Numbered from the stretch's first letter, positions 1-12,515 are shown. The stretch is DNA of 64,000 nt from Mya arenaria (GCF_026914265.1 NC_069126.1:72396219-72460218); one strand, 5' to 3'. Program-made: numbers and translations. The notes: generated by a model from the sequence alone, not told the origin.

Positions 1-62
1 CGATAAATTAAAAATGCCTCCGAGTCACCGAGGAAAGTGGTAGTTCCGCGTGGAGTGTACTG
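1..62. mobile_element. Right end of a TA-flanked DNA transposon (cut by window edge)
   Basis: The first 62 bases are nearly identical to the right end of the element at 5435-6876 and finish with GGAGTGTACTG followed by TA. This is the right terminal inverted repeat of another family member whose body lies outside the window. Confidence 0.8.
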
Positions 63-1364
63 TATTTTATGGAATTTACATAATTTCCAGTTATTTAATG
101 AAATAAATATCAAATGGTTAACCTGTAAAATGTCTCTTGACGAATGTATGGAAACATTTTCAAATACTGTTCATGATATATCGTTTTAGTGTTTTGGTAA
201 AACATATGTCCCAAAGGTTTAAAAATCCTGATTCAAATCTCCTTGGTTTGATGAAAATTGAGAAAGAGCGAATATTTTTTTTTAAATCCAAGAATTATTT
301 TTTTAAATAATATAGTGAAATAAATAAGATTGTATTTCTTACTTCATGGCATAATTTTGCTGCAGCTTAAACAAAATCTAAAGGAAGCCAGGAAGAAATA
401 AAGTTGTCTCAAAGTAATAAACCTTCTCCACGTATAATAAGTTTAGTGATTGCCAATTCTTTTTGTGATAATCATTATACAGCTGATTCCTTTTATTTAT
501 ATTTTTATAAATGATTTATCTTTGAAAATTTAAATTTTCAAGCATTTTCCTCTAGGGATTTAGAAGTTCATCAATGTTTATGATTTTATTCGCCACAGAT
601 CCAGCAAGTTTACAAGCCCTTACTTTAACTGCAGTGTCATAAACGATTACTTTTGCCGCGTGTCAGGGACAAAATGTTATTTTTCAATTGTAACTCCACA
701 AAATTTAACACTGCATTGTTAAATAAAAACATATAAATTACAAATAAAATAAACTATTTTTCCAATACCTTTTCTTATTTCACTTAGTGTTTCATGAAAC
801 AAAATTCAGTTTGATCTGTCAACAAAGCATTGACATTTTTTAACTATGGTCTACCTATTACGAACTTAGTGCAGGGATCTGTCATTTTTGGCTAGGAAAA
901 CAACAAGTGGAATATGGACGTGCAGAGTCGCCAAAACAAATATTGTCAAAGACTTTGATGCGGCTTTTTATATATACTAACTTTTAACTGTTGATAATGT
1001 CAGAAAGCACTTCTTGTCTGCGGCATAACAATTGCAATTAGTATTTTATTATATTTAACATGCCATTTTAATAAACAAAATCATCGTTTCTATATTAGTT
1101 TACATAAAAAATGGGACTTTTAACAGTTCAAAGAACAAGCTTTTATGTCTCCTGCAAATCAAGAAATTTTTAAAATATTACTTTTTCCCTTTCATAGGAC
1201 GTGAACAATTTTTAACCCATATGCAATTCACAACATATGTATACAAGGAGCAAAATCTGATAAATCTGATAAATTTTGAAGCACAATTGTTGTTTGTATA
1301 ATCATACAAAGATACATTAACAGTGTGTTATGTGTGTTTAACACACTTTTCTGTCTGTTAACAG
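63..1364. other. AT-rich sequence without recognised genes
   Basis: Stops are dense in all frames and I see no splice-bounded open stretch. If the exon at 1365 is real, this is probably the intron in front of it. Confidence 0.4.
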
Positions 1365-1604
1365 ATATGTCTCCGAAGAACAGCCCGAGTGATTTGTGTG
1401 TCTACAGGAATGCCCCGATCTCCCAGTGACAAGATACTGTCAACGCAACTGTGCCTAAAGTTCCATCAGGACGCGATTGCCCAAACAAACCTGAAGTCAC
1501 AGGATTTTGTGTACAGCCTGACTAACTTGTTAGTGTCCAGAAATAAACATATATTCTCCCCAGATGGCAACCAAGCATCAAGCATGAACAGCAGTGACAT
1601 CTAA
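1365..1604 (+). CDS. Candidate terminal exon, unknown protein
   Basis: An 80-residue frame opens directly after a plausible 3' splice site (CTGTTAACAG) and ends at TAA. It starts ICLRRTARV, includes SPSDKILSTQLCLKFHQD and SQDFVYSLTNLLV, and ends NSSDI. Base composition is clearly richer in G+C than the AT-rich flanks, which is the main reason to take it seriously. No domain is recognised and there is no membrane segment. Upstream exons would lie to the left of the window or in 63-1364, where none was found. It could instead be a fragment of a mobile element. Confidence 0.35.
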   Translation: MCLRRTARVICVSTGMPRSPSDKILSTQLCLKFHQDAIAQTNLKSQDFVYSLTNLLVSRNKHIFSPDGNQASSMNSSDI

Positions 1605-4600
1605 AAGGGCCTAGCTCGTCAGCCCAAGGTGTCTGAGTCAGGGAGAAGCGAAGGTAATGGCTTATATACACCTATTACTTCAATGCAATTGCTTTTTGAA
1701 AAAGTGGCCCCTGTATATTGCACATGCTTGGTAACGTTGATCCCCACAAGCGATTTTGAGTTTTTCCCAATGTCATTTGCCAAAAATAGATAAATACTGG
1801 CTTGCTTCCTACTAAACGTCATGTATGCAGTGTGTGAATCTAAATTTTTAGAACCATAGCCAGTGGGGCTACGACTTTGAATTTTTTCATAGCCAATGTC
1901 AAAATCTTGTAGCCAAACAATTTTAACATGAAAAATAACTAACAAAAAACATGTTGCTATGTAGCTTTTACTTTCCTTTGACATATAGTAAGGATCAGGG
2001 GTTTTAATAAGACCAAAAATCAGGATTCTTTTAAATTCCATGTCTGATTTTCAGGAATTTTCTTAGAATTTGTAGGTAAAGTAGCGCATTTGATGCACAA
2101 TTCAAAATGATTTTATTCAACCATTTCAAGAGTCTAAAACAAATGTTTCCTATTGTGTAATATGTATTATATCAAAACTCTTTTTGTCATGAATTGTGAC
2201 ATGAGTTATATTTAATAAACTTGGAATCTTAAAGCTTAGAAACTTAAACATCATTCCAAGTCACCAATTCTGTGCCTTAGGTTAACCCATCTGTCTATAT
2301 TTGGTACTTCAGTCATGTGGATGATTGTTCCTTAATCATAAATGCAATTTAAAGGTTAACATAACAAATCTAACTTAAATACATATTTATTTGCAAACAT
2401 CACACCATTATCAATAAATAAAAAAAAACATGTTTTCATGAGAAAAACAAAATCACATGCAATTAAATATTATTTATTAAGGCATCTACAAAAGCTTTTT
2501 ATGGTACCATATCAAAAGCAAGAAATAATCTAACTCACAAATAACTAAGAAACATAACCTAAGTAAAATAATTACATAATGATTTCTTAAATAAGCATAT
2601 TGGCATCAGCAGCAACACTTGTCAAATTCCAATATGCACCAGCGTTTGTTTAGTTGCAACGACATCTTTCTTACTTTAACTTTCAGTTTCACTTTCAGGT
2701 TTTTCTTTTTTTCCAGAAGTAAACAGAAAGATTCAACATTCCTTAAAAATTGCCAATATTGCAAATTGTACTTTTCATAAATGGCATAACTGTTATGCAA
2801 TGTTGTTTTGTAATAGGACTTAACTGTAACACTGACAACGATTTACGCAGTTCTCCTTTCACTTTCATTAACATAAACAGCAAGTTAGCATGCACCTGTT
2901 TCCTGCGCTTTTTAGACCATGTGTGCTACGAAAAATGTTATTTTTCTGTTACACATTAACATTAACTTATATGGGTATTTTTAAAATAAACCCGAAATAT
3001 AATAAAGCAACTTAAGATAAATAAACAAAAGATATCTTAGCATTGTTGTTTTACAAAACCATCGTACTTAGCGAAGAAGCTGAAGGTATCTGTGAATTTG
3101 AGGAGTTAATATTACGTCATTGAGTTTGAGCGCTGCTAATTGACACAGTTACCGATGAGATTCCAGATCGATAATCACTTGTCACTTCGGGTGTTAATTG
3201 CTCTTTCGGATTAAACAAACATTTAGATCATGCATTGAGGCTCCTTTCAGAAGATACCGACTCTCACACTGAAATTCTCCCGGGTCAAAACTGACGCATA
3301 CTACAAATTTATGATGCGTCAATTTCGGGTCATTTACGATTTCTGCGCGTCAAAACCCGGGAGCTCGGTTCAATTGAAAGCACTGTAGAGCCGCGTTTTA
3401 CACATTTTCTAGACAGTGTTTGTGTAAATACTTACCCGAACGTTTCATGCACCTTACCTAATGATTTACTGAACGTAATAAAAATAAGCATTCTTCGGGG
3501 ATACGGTATGATTGAAATGATTACTTAATATTTACAAAGGTCAGTTTTTCATAGCCAATTAGGCTATCAGATTTAATTTTTTCATAGCCTGGTCCCCATT
3601 TTCATCGCCATGGCGATCGGGCGACCGGTAAATTCGCACACTGTGTATGTTGTTAACATGAGCACCTATATTGATCTAAAACATTTTTTTTATAATAGTC
3701 ACTTTAGAAGCAGGTGTTCCTACATGATTTTACGTTCCGTTCCCCGTTTTCATTCAGTGCTAGGCCAATACTTTCTATTGTCCCATTTCAGTTGTTCTTG
3801 TATGTCAATGAAGCTAGATTTATTAAAAAAGAAATACTGATAAGGGTTCATCTTAAACTCTGAAAAGTTATTTGATGTTTTTCAGGCAAGGTATGGGGGT
3901 CAGTGGTGGTCACTACGAAAGATGAGGAATAAGCTATCTTTCCTTTGGATTCAACTGATATGGGAATAGGGAGGTAGGTCAAGCTGCTCATTTTCCACAT
4001 TCTTATTCATATATATCCAAACTTTTAGCTAGCACTATTTTCTGTCTCCATTTTGTGTAAAAATAGATTTGCATCCATCTCTCCCTATTAAATTTGTGTT
4101 GTTCGTAGTTCCAAAATCATTTTAATTATGAAAATTCATATATGCATGTAGGCTAGGTTTAGTGGCTTTTGCATGTGTTTGTGTTGGACCAACAACTAGA
4201 GTTTTGGCTCCTGAAATTTGAAACATTGCCTGTTTTGAGCTTGTGTAATAATTTACCACAACTCCTGGAAAGTATTTAAGGTACAGTTGGTACTGTCATG
4301 CAACATGATAAAAAATTGGTCTTGAAAGTTCTGGTTTTAAATTAGACAAAAAATATGTCAGTGTTTCAGTGAAGATTGGCACTTTTATATACCGGTAAAG
4401 TGCAGGGATACTGGAAGGCATGTTGGCTGTACAATTGCCTGCCTAGCTGTTATCATTGTAAGCTGATCGCAAAAAAGCAAATATAATAGCAAATACACAT
4501 GTTTTCATCTTTGTATGCATACATAATGCTGTGAAGGGTTAGTCTTGTCAAGATTTTGTTTATTTTTGAAGAAATTCATTGCTTGAAATAAAATATTATT

Positions 4601-4779
4601 TTTGGGGGAAAATGGGCATTTTTCGCAAGGGGAAAATTATTTTTCTTCGATTTCGATTTGAACTGTGTGTCTATTGATGGATGTACTCCATTTTTAATAA
4701 AACGCAAACAATTTAGCGCACACAGCAATAAATCGTTTAATGCATCGTTACAAGTAAATCTAAAATATTGCACAGTATA
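1605..4779. other. Intergenic, small repeats only
   Basis: I find no supportable gene. A motif of about 45 bases (CATAGCC ... GAATTTTTTCATAGCC) occurs near 1855-1893 and again near 3549-3590. A GC-rich patch at 3277-3363 is bounded by CTCCCGGGTCAAAA and its near inverse TCAAAACCCGGGAG, like a very small foldback repeat. Otherwise it is AT-rich filler. Confidence 0.4.
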
Positions 4780-4939
4780 TGGTGGTGTTCATTAACCTTC
4801 CTATTGGGTCCAGCATATAATGGAGTTCATACACCTACTTATTGGGTCCAGTATATAAAAATGTTCATGTTCCTTTATATTGGGTCCAGTGTATAAAGGT
4901 GTTTATACACCTACATATTGGGTTCTGAGTATTATATAT
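4780..4939. repeat. Minisatellite block A
   Basis: Four imperfect copies of a unit of about 38 bases with core CCTACATATTGGGTCCAG followed by TATATAATGGTGTTCAT. The block is interrupted at its right edge by the hAT-type insertion at 4948 and resumes at 7357. Confidence 0.8.
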
Positions 4940-4947
4940 ATATAAAC

Positions 4948-7356
4948 CAGGGATGGCAACGAGTAGTAAAATTGGTACTCGAGTACTCGGACAATCTTCC
5001 GATCGAGTACTCGGTTACTCGATTACTCGGATAAATAGAAACCTTATTGGTTTTCGGGAAAGACAAGTTCGTTTAACATACCATGTACTTTGTGCATTTG
5101 TCGTTATATTGGTCATTTTTATCTTTAAATAAGACTGTCATTATGTACCTTAACAGAAAAAAAATCAAGAAAAAGAAAACAAATGTTGTTTCATGACTTT
5201 AATTTGGCCTTTTCATTGCATTTTATACATGCATATGTACTAAAATATAAATGGAAAGTAAAACTAGGATCATTTCAAGCGTCTAGATGATCGAGACTTC
5301 ACTCAATAATGAACTCAATTTAGAATAACAATGAGCGAAAATTATTTATTTATTTGTTTAGTTGTTTACTCTATGAAATAATATTTAAACTGATCTTTTT
5401 CCATACTGAAATATTGTTGATTACCTCATAAATACAGTACACTCCACGCGGAACTACCACTTTCCGTTTTCCTCGGCGGATTTTGGTCATCGCGGACACG
5501 ACATCCCTCTTTCCTCGGCGTTTTTACTCGTTCATCCACCGAGGCTGATCAGTGGACCGTATAATTACAATCGCCGCGTTACTCGGAAGTAAAAACACCG
5601 CGAAACTCGGAGGAAAACCAATAAGAATCTCCCACTGTATCTAATTTTGTTTAATTTATTTGATATTTTTTGCTACACCCGTAATTATTTATAAAAATAA
5701 TTTATTTCGCGTACCTAATTTTCGGACATCCAAAGGACATCAATCATAACTTTCACACTTACCAATTTTCACAGACGAAGATTATCTACCTAACCGTATA
5801 CGCAACTGTTGACAAGTTAATTAGTAAATAACCATCCTAAACGATGTATTGCATGTAGAAAGAGGAAGTTTGAAATATTTATTGGAGGATTAAATAAACA
5901 GCAAGGGCAATCATGGGATTAAGAAAACAAAGACATGACATTTTTGTAAAACGATCTGCCAATAAACTTTAAAACGTGTACCACACTTGTAGACTGTAAG
6001 AAGCAATTATGTACAGTTATACTTATTGAATCATCAATAAAAGTCAACACATTCAATGATTTATAGGTAACTAATTAATGTGATGAAATAAAGTTGGAAA
6101 TGCAATACTTAAGTTACATTCGAAAACTGTACTCAGACACATTAATCCTGCATAACAATATACATGCTCTCCATGAGATCCTCGTGGGTAAAACTGTGAG
6201 TTATGTGACGTCACACAGTGAGACTGTTTGATCTGAAGCCGATAGAATGTGTTATTCATTTCAATGCATGTATACAATGGTGTTTAATGGGATTTAATTT
6301 ACTTGATGAAGGATTTACACTTATATGCGTAATGAATAAGTTTAGAACCATTGATAACTACGGATAAATTAAAAAGTGGTAAAATGCAAATTAAGAAATA
6401 ATGACCGAAAAATATTCACACTTACAAAGTTCATTAAGTTCTCAACACCTTAATATGGTAAGAGAAAGATGACAATAACAAACACAAATACAGGCTATGG
6501 TATATCTTTTAATTACATTATGTGAAAAACAACATTTGTTTGACGATGCTGATGAAAATTGATATGGAAATTTACAATAATTGTTTTTAAAAAGAAACTG
6601 ACTGTACTTTGAAAAAAATAATTATTTAATACTGTTTTAACAGAGCAATGTACTGTAGTAGCTATGCACAAAACGCCGAGTTCCGCGATTAGGTCAATAA
6701 ATCGATACGATCACCGGCGCTACCGGCAATAAAACCCTCCATAGAAAACGATTAACTCGGTGCAACTCGGCGAAATTTAGCGAGGAAAAAGGTTGCGTAC
6801 TCGGCGGAAATCCGCGATAAATTAAAAACGCCTCCGAGTCACCGAGGAAAGTGGTAGTTCCGCGTGGAGTGTACTGTATGCATAATTCCTAGTTTTAGAT
6901 ATCCACCAATCAATTGTGATAATCATTGCAAACAATACGCCCATTCAAGAATCATTGCTCGTAACGGTCGTTACTTATTCCTTATTCGCTCGTCAACGTC
7001 CATTGTTTTGTGAAAACTCACTAATTGGTAAACAATACAATGGTGTAGGCGAAGTACCGCTATCAAAACTTCGCAAATTGACATCAGTGCTATTTTCAAA
7101 TTTGGGCCCTTTGTTGACAGTTTGCGACTATCACAACTGTCAATAAATTTATTCGGGTCAATTGTGTACACAGTGGGTTTTAGAGGGATCGTAATTTGTC
7201 TTTTTGGGAACGCGCCGTTTCTGATACTTACATCTGTAAATCATGTATTTGGTGAAATTCATAAAAAATCAAAAAAAATCGAGTACTCGAGCAGTGATTT
7301 GGTACTCAGGTACTCGGATGATTGATTGAGTACTCGGGTACTCGTTGCCATCCCTA
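4948..7356. mobile_element. Non-autonomous hAT-type DNA transposon
   Basis: The left end reads CAGGGATGGCAACGAGTA and the right end is its inverse, TACTCGTTGCCATCCCTA. The element is flanked on both sides by the identical 8-bp direct repeat ATATAAAC (4940-4947 and 7357-7364). An 8-bp duplication with CAGGG-type ends is the hallmark of the hAT superfamily. The subterminal regions carry repeated ACTCGG/GTACTCG motifs, candidate transposase-binding sites. No transposase frame is present, and about 1.44 kb of the interior is a nested second element. It sits inside a minisatellite. Confidence 0.85.
5435..6876. mobile_element. Nested TA-flanked DNA transposon, family member 1
   Basis: The ends are CAGTACACTCCACGCGG and the inverse CCGCGTGGAGTGTACTG, with inverted similarity extending about 30 bases (through CTACCACTTTCC). 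TA lies on each side (5433-5434 and 6877-6878), as expected of Tc1/mariner/pogo-type insertion. There is no transposase frame, so it is non-autonomous. GC-rich subterminal stretches repeat CCTCGGCGG and ACTCGG. It is inserted in the hAT-type element, so it is the younger of the two. Confidence 0.8.
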
Positions 7357-7684
7357 ATATAAACATGTTCATAGACCTACATGTTGGGTCAAGTATATAA
7401 TGATGTTCAATTGTTCATACACCTACATATTGAGTCTAGTTTTTTATATAAACAAGTTCATAGACCTACATGTTGGGTCCAGTATATAATGGTGTTGATA
7501 CGCCTACATATTGGGTCTAGTATTATATATAAACATGTTCATAGACCTACATGTTGGGTCCAGTATATAATGGTGTTGATATGCCTACATATTGGGTCTA
7601 GTGTTATATATAAACAAGTTCATAGACCTACATGTTGGGTCCAGTATATAATGCTGTTCAAACACCTACATATTGAGTCTAGTA
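7357..7684. repeat. Minisatellite block B (81-bp higher-order unit)
   Basis: Tandem dimers of the 38-base unit make an 81-bp higher-order repeat (GACCTACATGTTGGGTCC ... CCTACATATTGGGTCTAG). Because 81 is a multiple of three, the array stays open for about 107 codons on the plus strand. That reading frame is a by-product of the repeat and not a gene. Confidence 0.85.
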
Positions 7685-8706
7685 CAGTACACTCAACGAG
7701 GTAGACCCACTTTCCGTTTCCCTCCGCGGATTTTAGCTATCGCGGCCAACACAATGATTTTATCCACTGTCCGGCGTTCCTCAGAGTTCGAATTTAAGGC
7801 CCTTGGTGGGTGATCAATTGACCAAAGAATAACAAACACGGCGTTCCTCAGAGGGGTTAATTCCGCGACACTTGATAAGAATCTACGCTAAAAAAAATTT
7901 CAACCAATGACGACGGCTCCAGTAAATTGCTTTTGTTCTTTTTCCTCTGCCCGTTTTGCATGAAGTTAGCTTACCACAACAATGCAGTCATATTTCACTT
8001 GTTGCACATGCATCTTATAAACGTGTTTTTGCTAATGACTGAATACATTGATAAACACATTTCATCCGAGAAAGACTAGGTTACACATTTTCGGAAAATC
8101 AGGAGGTCAACACGCGTTAAAAGTTCACATCGCATGGTTTTGAAGTCTTTTTGCCTCTTTTTCTGTGGAAAATTGCATTAAACGTCACAGCTATTTTTAA
8201 CCACCAATAATAAAAATAGTATATTTTACACTGTATTGAACACGCGCTTGATGTCAGAGGTCATGGTTCAGAATTTTGTAAATATTTGGCTGCATTATGA
8301 TGCAATAAAATTAGTGGCAATACTTGATGATAAACAAATGATTCATTGTTTGTTATTCAAGGCAATATTCAATTGGTGTTTATGGACACAACGGCAAATT
8401 AAACGTTGGTACATGTAAGAATCTTTTACGCTTTACAATGTGCAAAAGCATAAAAATAAATAGCTTCTAAACAAGAATGATTTCTTGCTTATCTGATTCG
8501 ACTCGGGAGTTCTGCCGCAGGATCATAAAATCGGTCGATTCTTAATGCTTTCGTTCATATTAAACTCGGCGGTAAGCCAGCCACTCAGAGGAACTCGGTG
8601 GGATTTTAATGAGGGCAACAGTTTTACCCTAGGAGGAAATCTGCAATCATCAACTTTATCCCTCGAAGTGAGGGAGGAAAGTGGGTCTAATTCATTGAGT
8701 GTACTG
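7685..8706. mobile_element. TA-flanked DNA transposon, family member 2
   Basis: The ends CAGTACACTCAACGAGG and CATTGAGTGTACTG are inverted, with internal match GACCCACTTTCC/GGAAAGTGGGTC. TA flanks both sides (7683-7684 and 8707-8708). It is related to the element at 5435-6876 but clearly diverged (AGACCCAC instead of ACTACCAC). It has no transposase frame and is inserted into the same minisatellite. Confidence 0.8.
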
Positions 8707-8708
8707 TA

Positions 8709-8795
8709 TTATATGTAAACGAGTTCATAGACCTACATGTTGGGTCCAGCATATAATAGTGTTGATATGCCTACATATTGTGTCTAGTATTATTT
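8709..8795. repeat. Minisatellite block C
   Basis: This continues the 38/81-base unit directly beyond the TA-flanked element, showing that blocks A, B and C were once one array. Confidence 0.8.
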
Positions 8796-10201
8796 AAGGA
8801 ATGAAATGCGGGGTTGATGTCATTATCAAGATAAATGAGCGCAATTGGGGTGCCCAAAGTGTGTGGAGTCCAAAGGATATTTAAACCAATAGTTCATTAC
8901 TTCATTTAAGAATTGTTAAAACAATATATATATAAGAAAAGCTTTCAGTAATCTTTTCTTACACATTCTGTAAATGGAACGACCTGACTGTAACCGGATT
9001 CATTTTGTCCAATGACGTCACAAGGACGTGGGAAAGATCAACCACTTGAAATCAATTTTAAACGTTAAATTGAAACACTTATGGCAACAATACAGTTAAC
9101 ATATATGTGACCAAGTCTGCAAAAATGGGTCCTAATGAGGAAAAATGACATTTCCAGGTTTTTACATTTTCTGAATGTGCTATGTTTCAGAAATAAAGTC
9201 CTGAAGCTGATATCTTTAAAATTGACTGATTGAGGACAAATTTCGCAATACCACTATTTGTTATAAAATGGCCAAAAAAATGAAGGAAATGGAAACACAA
9301 GTAAATACAACGTCCTTGATTTTTTTGAGTCTGTATTCCATTAAAATTGAATACAACAGTTTTTATTTCTGTGGAAACATTATCATAACATCAATAACAC
9401 CATTTATGGAGAATATAACACTACATGTACATTTCATAGAAATGGTTGCCATGACTACAATTTTTTTCACGAGAAATTTATCCAAATAAACGCAAAAGCA
9501 GCTCAAATACATAAAATCACATTTGAATTTGATAGATTATGTTTGCAGGAAATATTTTAGTACAGCATTAAAATTTCAGCCAGCTATGTAGTAAAATAGA
9601 ATGTTTACAGCAATTTTTCATAGGCCCTGTAAATAAACTTCTGCCACTTTTCTTAAACAATGTTAATGTTCAAAAGTAGTGCAGCTTATCCTTGTATTAA
9701 TCAAAACACAACCATATTATTTTAAAACAAGCAATTATTTAAAAGATGTAACTTGTCTGGTGAAATCAATTATTTTTAAAATCAATAAAAATGTTATACT
9801 TGGTTGCCATAGCAACTGACTTATACCTAGAATAATTCATTTTTTTTGCTCATTTCATTCTTTTGGAGTTGTAAGATGACACAGAATGAAATGTATTTAC
9901 AAGGAAAGCATTGACACATGCCTTATTTGACATAATTTACAACAAACATATGCATGCAAGGAACATTGAAACTATATTAATGTATAACTATTAACATGTA
10001 GACTTATAATGTACACTTTCACATTATACTGCAGCCATGTATAGAAAATATAAATGCCATCATACTTTATAGATGGCCAACTGTTCAATGATATTCCCAT
10101 AATTGAAATACATGTTTATACATAAGTAGTTTATGATCAATCAAGTGTGTTACTTTTGGTTGCCATGGAAACCATACATTCCTAAGATCTTGAATATTTT
10201 A
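8796..10201. other. 3' flank of the transposase-like gene, no gene seen
   Basis: AT-rich sequence with only short frames. It lies downstream of the minus-strand transposase-like gene and may include its 3' untranslated region or the missing element end. No matching inverted end was found. Confidence 0.4.
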
Positions 10202-10621
10202 TCAATGTAACACAAAGAAATATATTCTTTGAATGTAAATGAAAACATAAAACTTCCACTTATACATGCCAATCTGTTTATAGCAAAGGTCTCTTATTAC
10301 ATCATGCAAGTACCATTGCCTTTCTGCACTTATTCCCTCACCAAAGATCTGCTCTGGCAGAACACCAATATCCACATGGCAGGTTTTCAGTATGTTAATT
10401 TTCTCCTCAGGGGTATCAACAAACTTCCTTACTCTTAAAACCCCAGGCTCGTTAGAAGACACCTCAAATGAATGGTATTTCGAAATGTTCTTCAATGGTT
10501 TGAAAATGCCTTTGAAGAAGGTGCTCCAGTCATAGAACGACACTTGTTTGCTGTTGCCATCAACAATATGTGGAATGTTGTGGCCATTACGGGATGACAT
10601 GGCTACTGTGGAAGCCACCTC
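10202..10621 (-). pseudogene. Decayed transposase-like gene, last exon
   Basis: The exon follows the acceptor CTTCAATACAG and is in phase 0 with the preceding exon. It reads EVASTVAMSSRNGHNIPHIV, then SFYDWSTFF, KPLKNISKYHSFEV, GVLRVRKFVDTPEEK and GISAERQWYLHDVIRDL, ending at TAA. This is the C-terminal part of a large transposase-like family common in invertebrate genomes, in which a YDW..FF segment, a ..FR segment and a final SAERQWYLYD..R motif are constant. The frame is open throughout, but earlier exons carry breaks, so the whole gene is called a relic. The last 20 residues or so look like read-through. Confidence 0.75.
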
Positions 10622-11088
10622 CTGTATTGAAGAAAAGCATTACATGATGAATGAATTTCAGACTGAAACGATCCAATATGACATATTATATTGTCACCTT
10701 AGTGCGATACTCAATATCTGCTTCTATTTCTATATGCAGTTCTTGTCTTATTGCACTATTGTGATTATACTGAGCAGTACTCTTGCACTATGAAATGCCT
10801 ACATGAAGTATATAACATCAGTGAATTTATTAATTACCTATTATATCTAAATATTCATGATAATAAATGAACTTATTTTATATAATAATCAATTTAATAT
10901 AACATTAGTCATATATAATTATTTTTAATCTTAACTATAAAAAATCCCATTTTCTTCATGCCACTTCTTATTAGTTTATAACTGTATTAAAAAGAAGGAA
11001 ATCAATCAATCTTGAAACATGTGTAAGTAATTTATGTCTATAATTGTTTTAAAATATTGGTGTGGTAAAAATCTAACTCCCTGAATAC

Positions 11089-11207
11089 CTCAACTATCTC
11101 TGCATCCATGTGTCTCCATCTGTTTTTCCAAACTCCAAAATGCCAGTCGCATGCAAATTTGGTGTGGCCGGCTAGCATCAGTGAGTATTGGATTGTCTTA
11201 TGCCCTC
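11089..11207 (-). pseudogene. Decayed transposase-like gene, exon with GHTKFACDWHFG
   Basis: Bounded by acceptor TATTCTATTCCAG and donor GAG|GTATTC. It joins the flanking exons in phase (1 in, 0 out) and encodes SLMLAGHTKFACDWHFGVWK. The GHTKF..DW.FG motif is characteristic of the family, and its D is a candidate third acidic catalytic residue by position (inference). Confidence 0.75.
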
Positions 11208-11443
11208 CTGGAATAGAATAGTTAATTGTTAATAAGATCTCTTAATTTCAAATTAAACTCTGAAATATATCTGTTGTTTATTTTTTAAGTACAACAAATC
11301 AAAAGCTTTTAAAGCTATACATCTGTTTCACTCATCTATAGTGATACTGAAAACCTTTTGAGATAATTAAAAAGCAATAACATAATTTAGTTTACATCAT
11401 GAAACATATTTTATTTTTTTCACTAAAACACAACAACTCTCAC

Positions 11444-11637
11444 TTGTCACTGTTCTCCACACAGCATAACCAAGAACGGCATTATTTTTGTTCTGTCCTT
11501 GGCAATTGTCAAAGTGGAACTGAGCATGTGCCTCACCCAGGCCGTAGTTTTCAAGGTAATGGTGGAGGTAGCCGACAACTGTGTTTGCTCCTTTGCCTTG
11601 GGCAACACCCTCACACCAAGGTAAAACACCTGTTTCC
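11444..11637 (-). pseudogene. Decayed transposase-like gene, exon with FDNCQGQNKNN
   Basis: Acceptor ATATTTTTCAG, donor ACA A|GTGAGA. It begins GKQVFYLG in phase with the previous exon. Near 11610 a one-base frameshift occurs, after which it continues EGVAQGKGANTVVGYLHHYL and FDNCQGQNKNNAVLGYAVWR. The DNC.GQNKNN motif is the strongest family signature and probably holds the second catalytic aspartate of an RNase H-like fold (inference from family). The frameshift marks it as a pseudogene unless it is a sequencing error. Confidence 0.75.
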
Positions 11638-12030
11638 CTGAAAAATATTTATCCTTCTTATCACTATTCTTAATCATCACCATCATAAGAAACAGTAGCA
11701 AAATTTAACAGCACCAGTATTTAACATTAATACAAAAAACATTTCTCATAACTAACTTTTACCAAATAAATCTTCAGATACACATCCATTTCCAGATTTT
11801 GAGATGTGCATGATGGCTATTGACCAATGGTAATGTTACATTCTTAATCAGTTTGTTTAAATGAAGTAAAACATTTATTGCTAAGAAGTGCTCCTTCAAT
11901 TCTCAATTATTAACATTTGACATCAGAACATCTTATAATGACAGAGAACACATTGCAATTCAAAACTGTAAAAAAGTAAATTCAGATTTATATATAAGTA
12001 GTGAGTCTCAGTCAAAATGAATTAGCTTAC

Positions 12031-12097
12031 CAGATCCTTCACAGCAAACTCCAAATACCTCACATCTCCTGGCAGTTTTGAAATACAGGGGTCCAAC
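12031..12097 (-). pseudogene. Decayed transposase-like gene, short exon
   Basis: Acceptor TTTTATCTACTAG, donor TCT G|GTAAGC. It encodes VGPLYFKTARRCEVFGVCCE, matching the GP.YF..PRKC..FGV.CE segment of the family. Phases fit both neighbouring exons (0 in, 1 out). Confidence 0.75.
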
Positions 12098-12429
12098 CTA
12101 GTAGATAAAAGCTTGCATTAAATTTGACAACAGTATCTGGTAATTAGAACCAGCATTTTATTCTAAATATTGAAAGATTCAATTTCTAAATCATGTAAAA
12201 AGAATTCTAACATAAACACTTGACATTCAATGAATACACTATGTAACCATTTAAGTAGAAGCATACATTTACTGCAGTAAACCTTAGGCACTCACAAGTA
12301 TGATACACATGCAAATTACTCCACAATAAATCCTTTAAAAAAAAGATTATCTCTTGCAATAAGTTGATAAATTCAGTAAAAAAAACATTTGATCATTTGC
12401 TTGTACTTGATAGAAAAAAATCAACTAAC

Positions 12430-12515
12430 CTGTTGGCTATGGTGTGGAATATGAACCTGCTGTGCAAAGTCCCAGCTGTAGTGGACGGTTGCATCTAAGG
12501 AACATGACTCTGAAC
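12430..12515 (-). pseudogene. Decayed transposase-like gene, exon with HYSWDFAQQVHIP
   Basis: Acceptor ATATTTTAG, donor CAG|GTTAGT. It encodes SESCSLDATVHYSWDFAQQV followed by HIPHHSQQ. HYS.D.AQQVH.P is a fixed motif of the family, and its D is a candidate first catalytic acid. It joins the previous exon as VEG|SES with a split glycine codon. Confidence 0.75.

Noticed and set aside
7381..7704. 107-codon plus-strand frame with repeated HRPTCWVQYIMVLI
   Set aside because: The 27-residue periodicity is simply the 81-bp minisatellite read in frame, and it runs into the end of a transposon.
7357..8795. Regularly spaced repeats as a CRISPR-like array
   Set aside because: Units are contiguous tandem repeats without unique spacers, and the context is eukaryotic.
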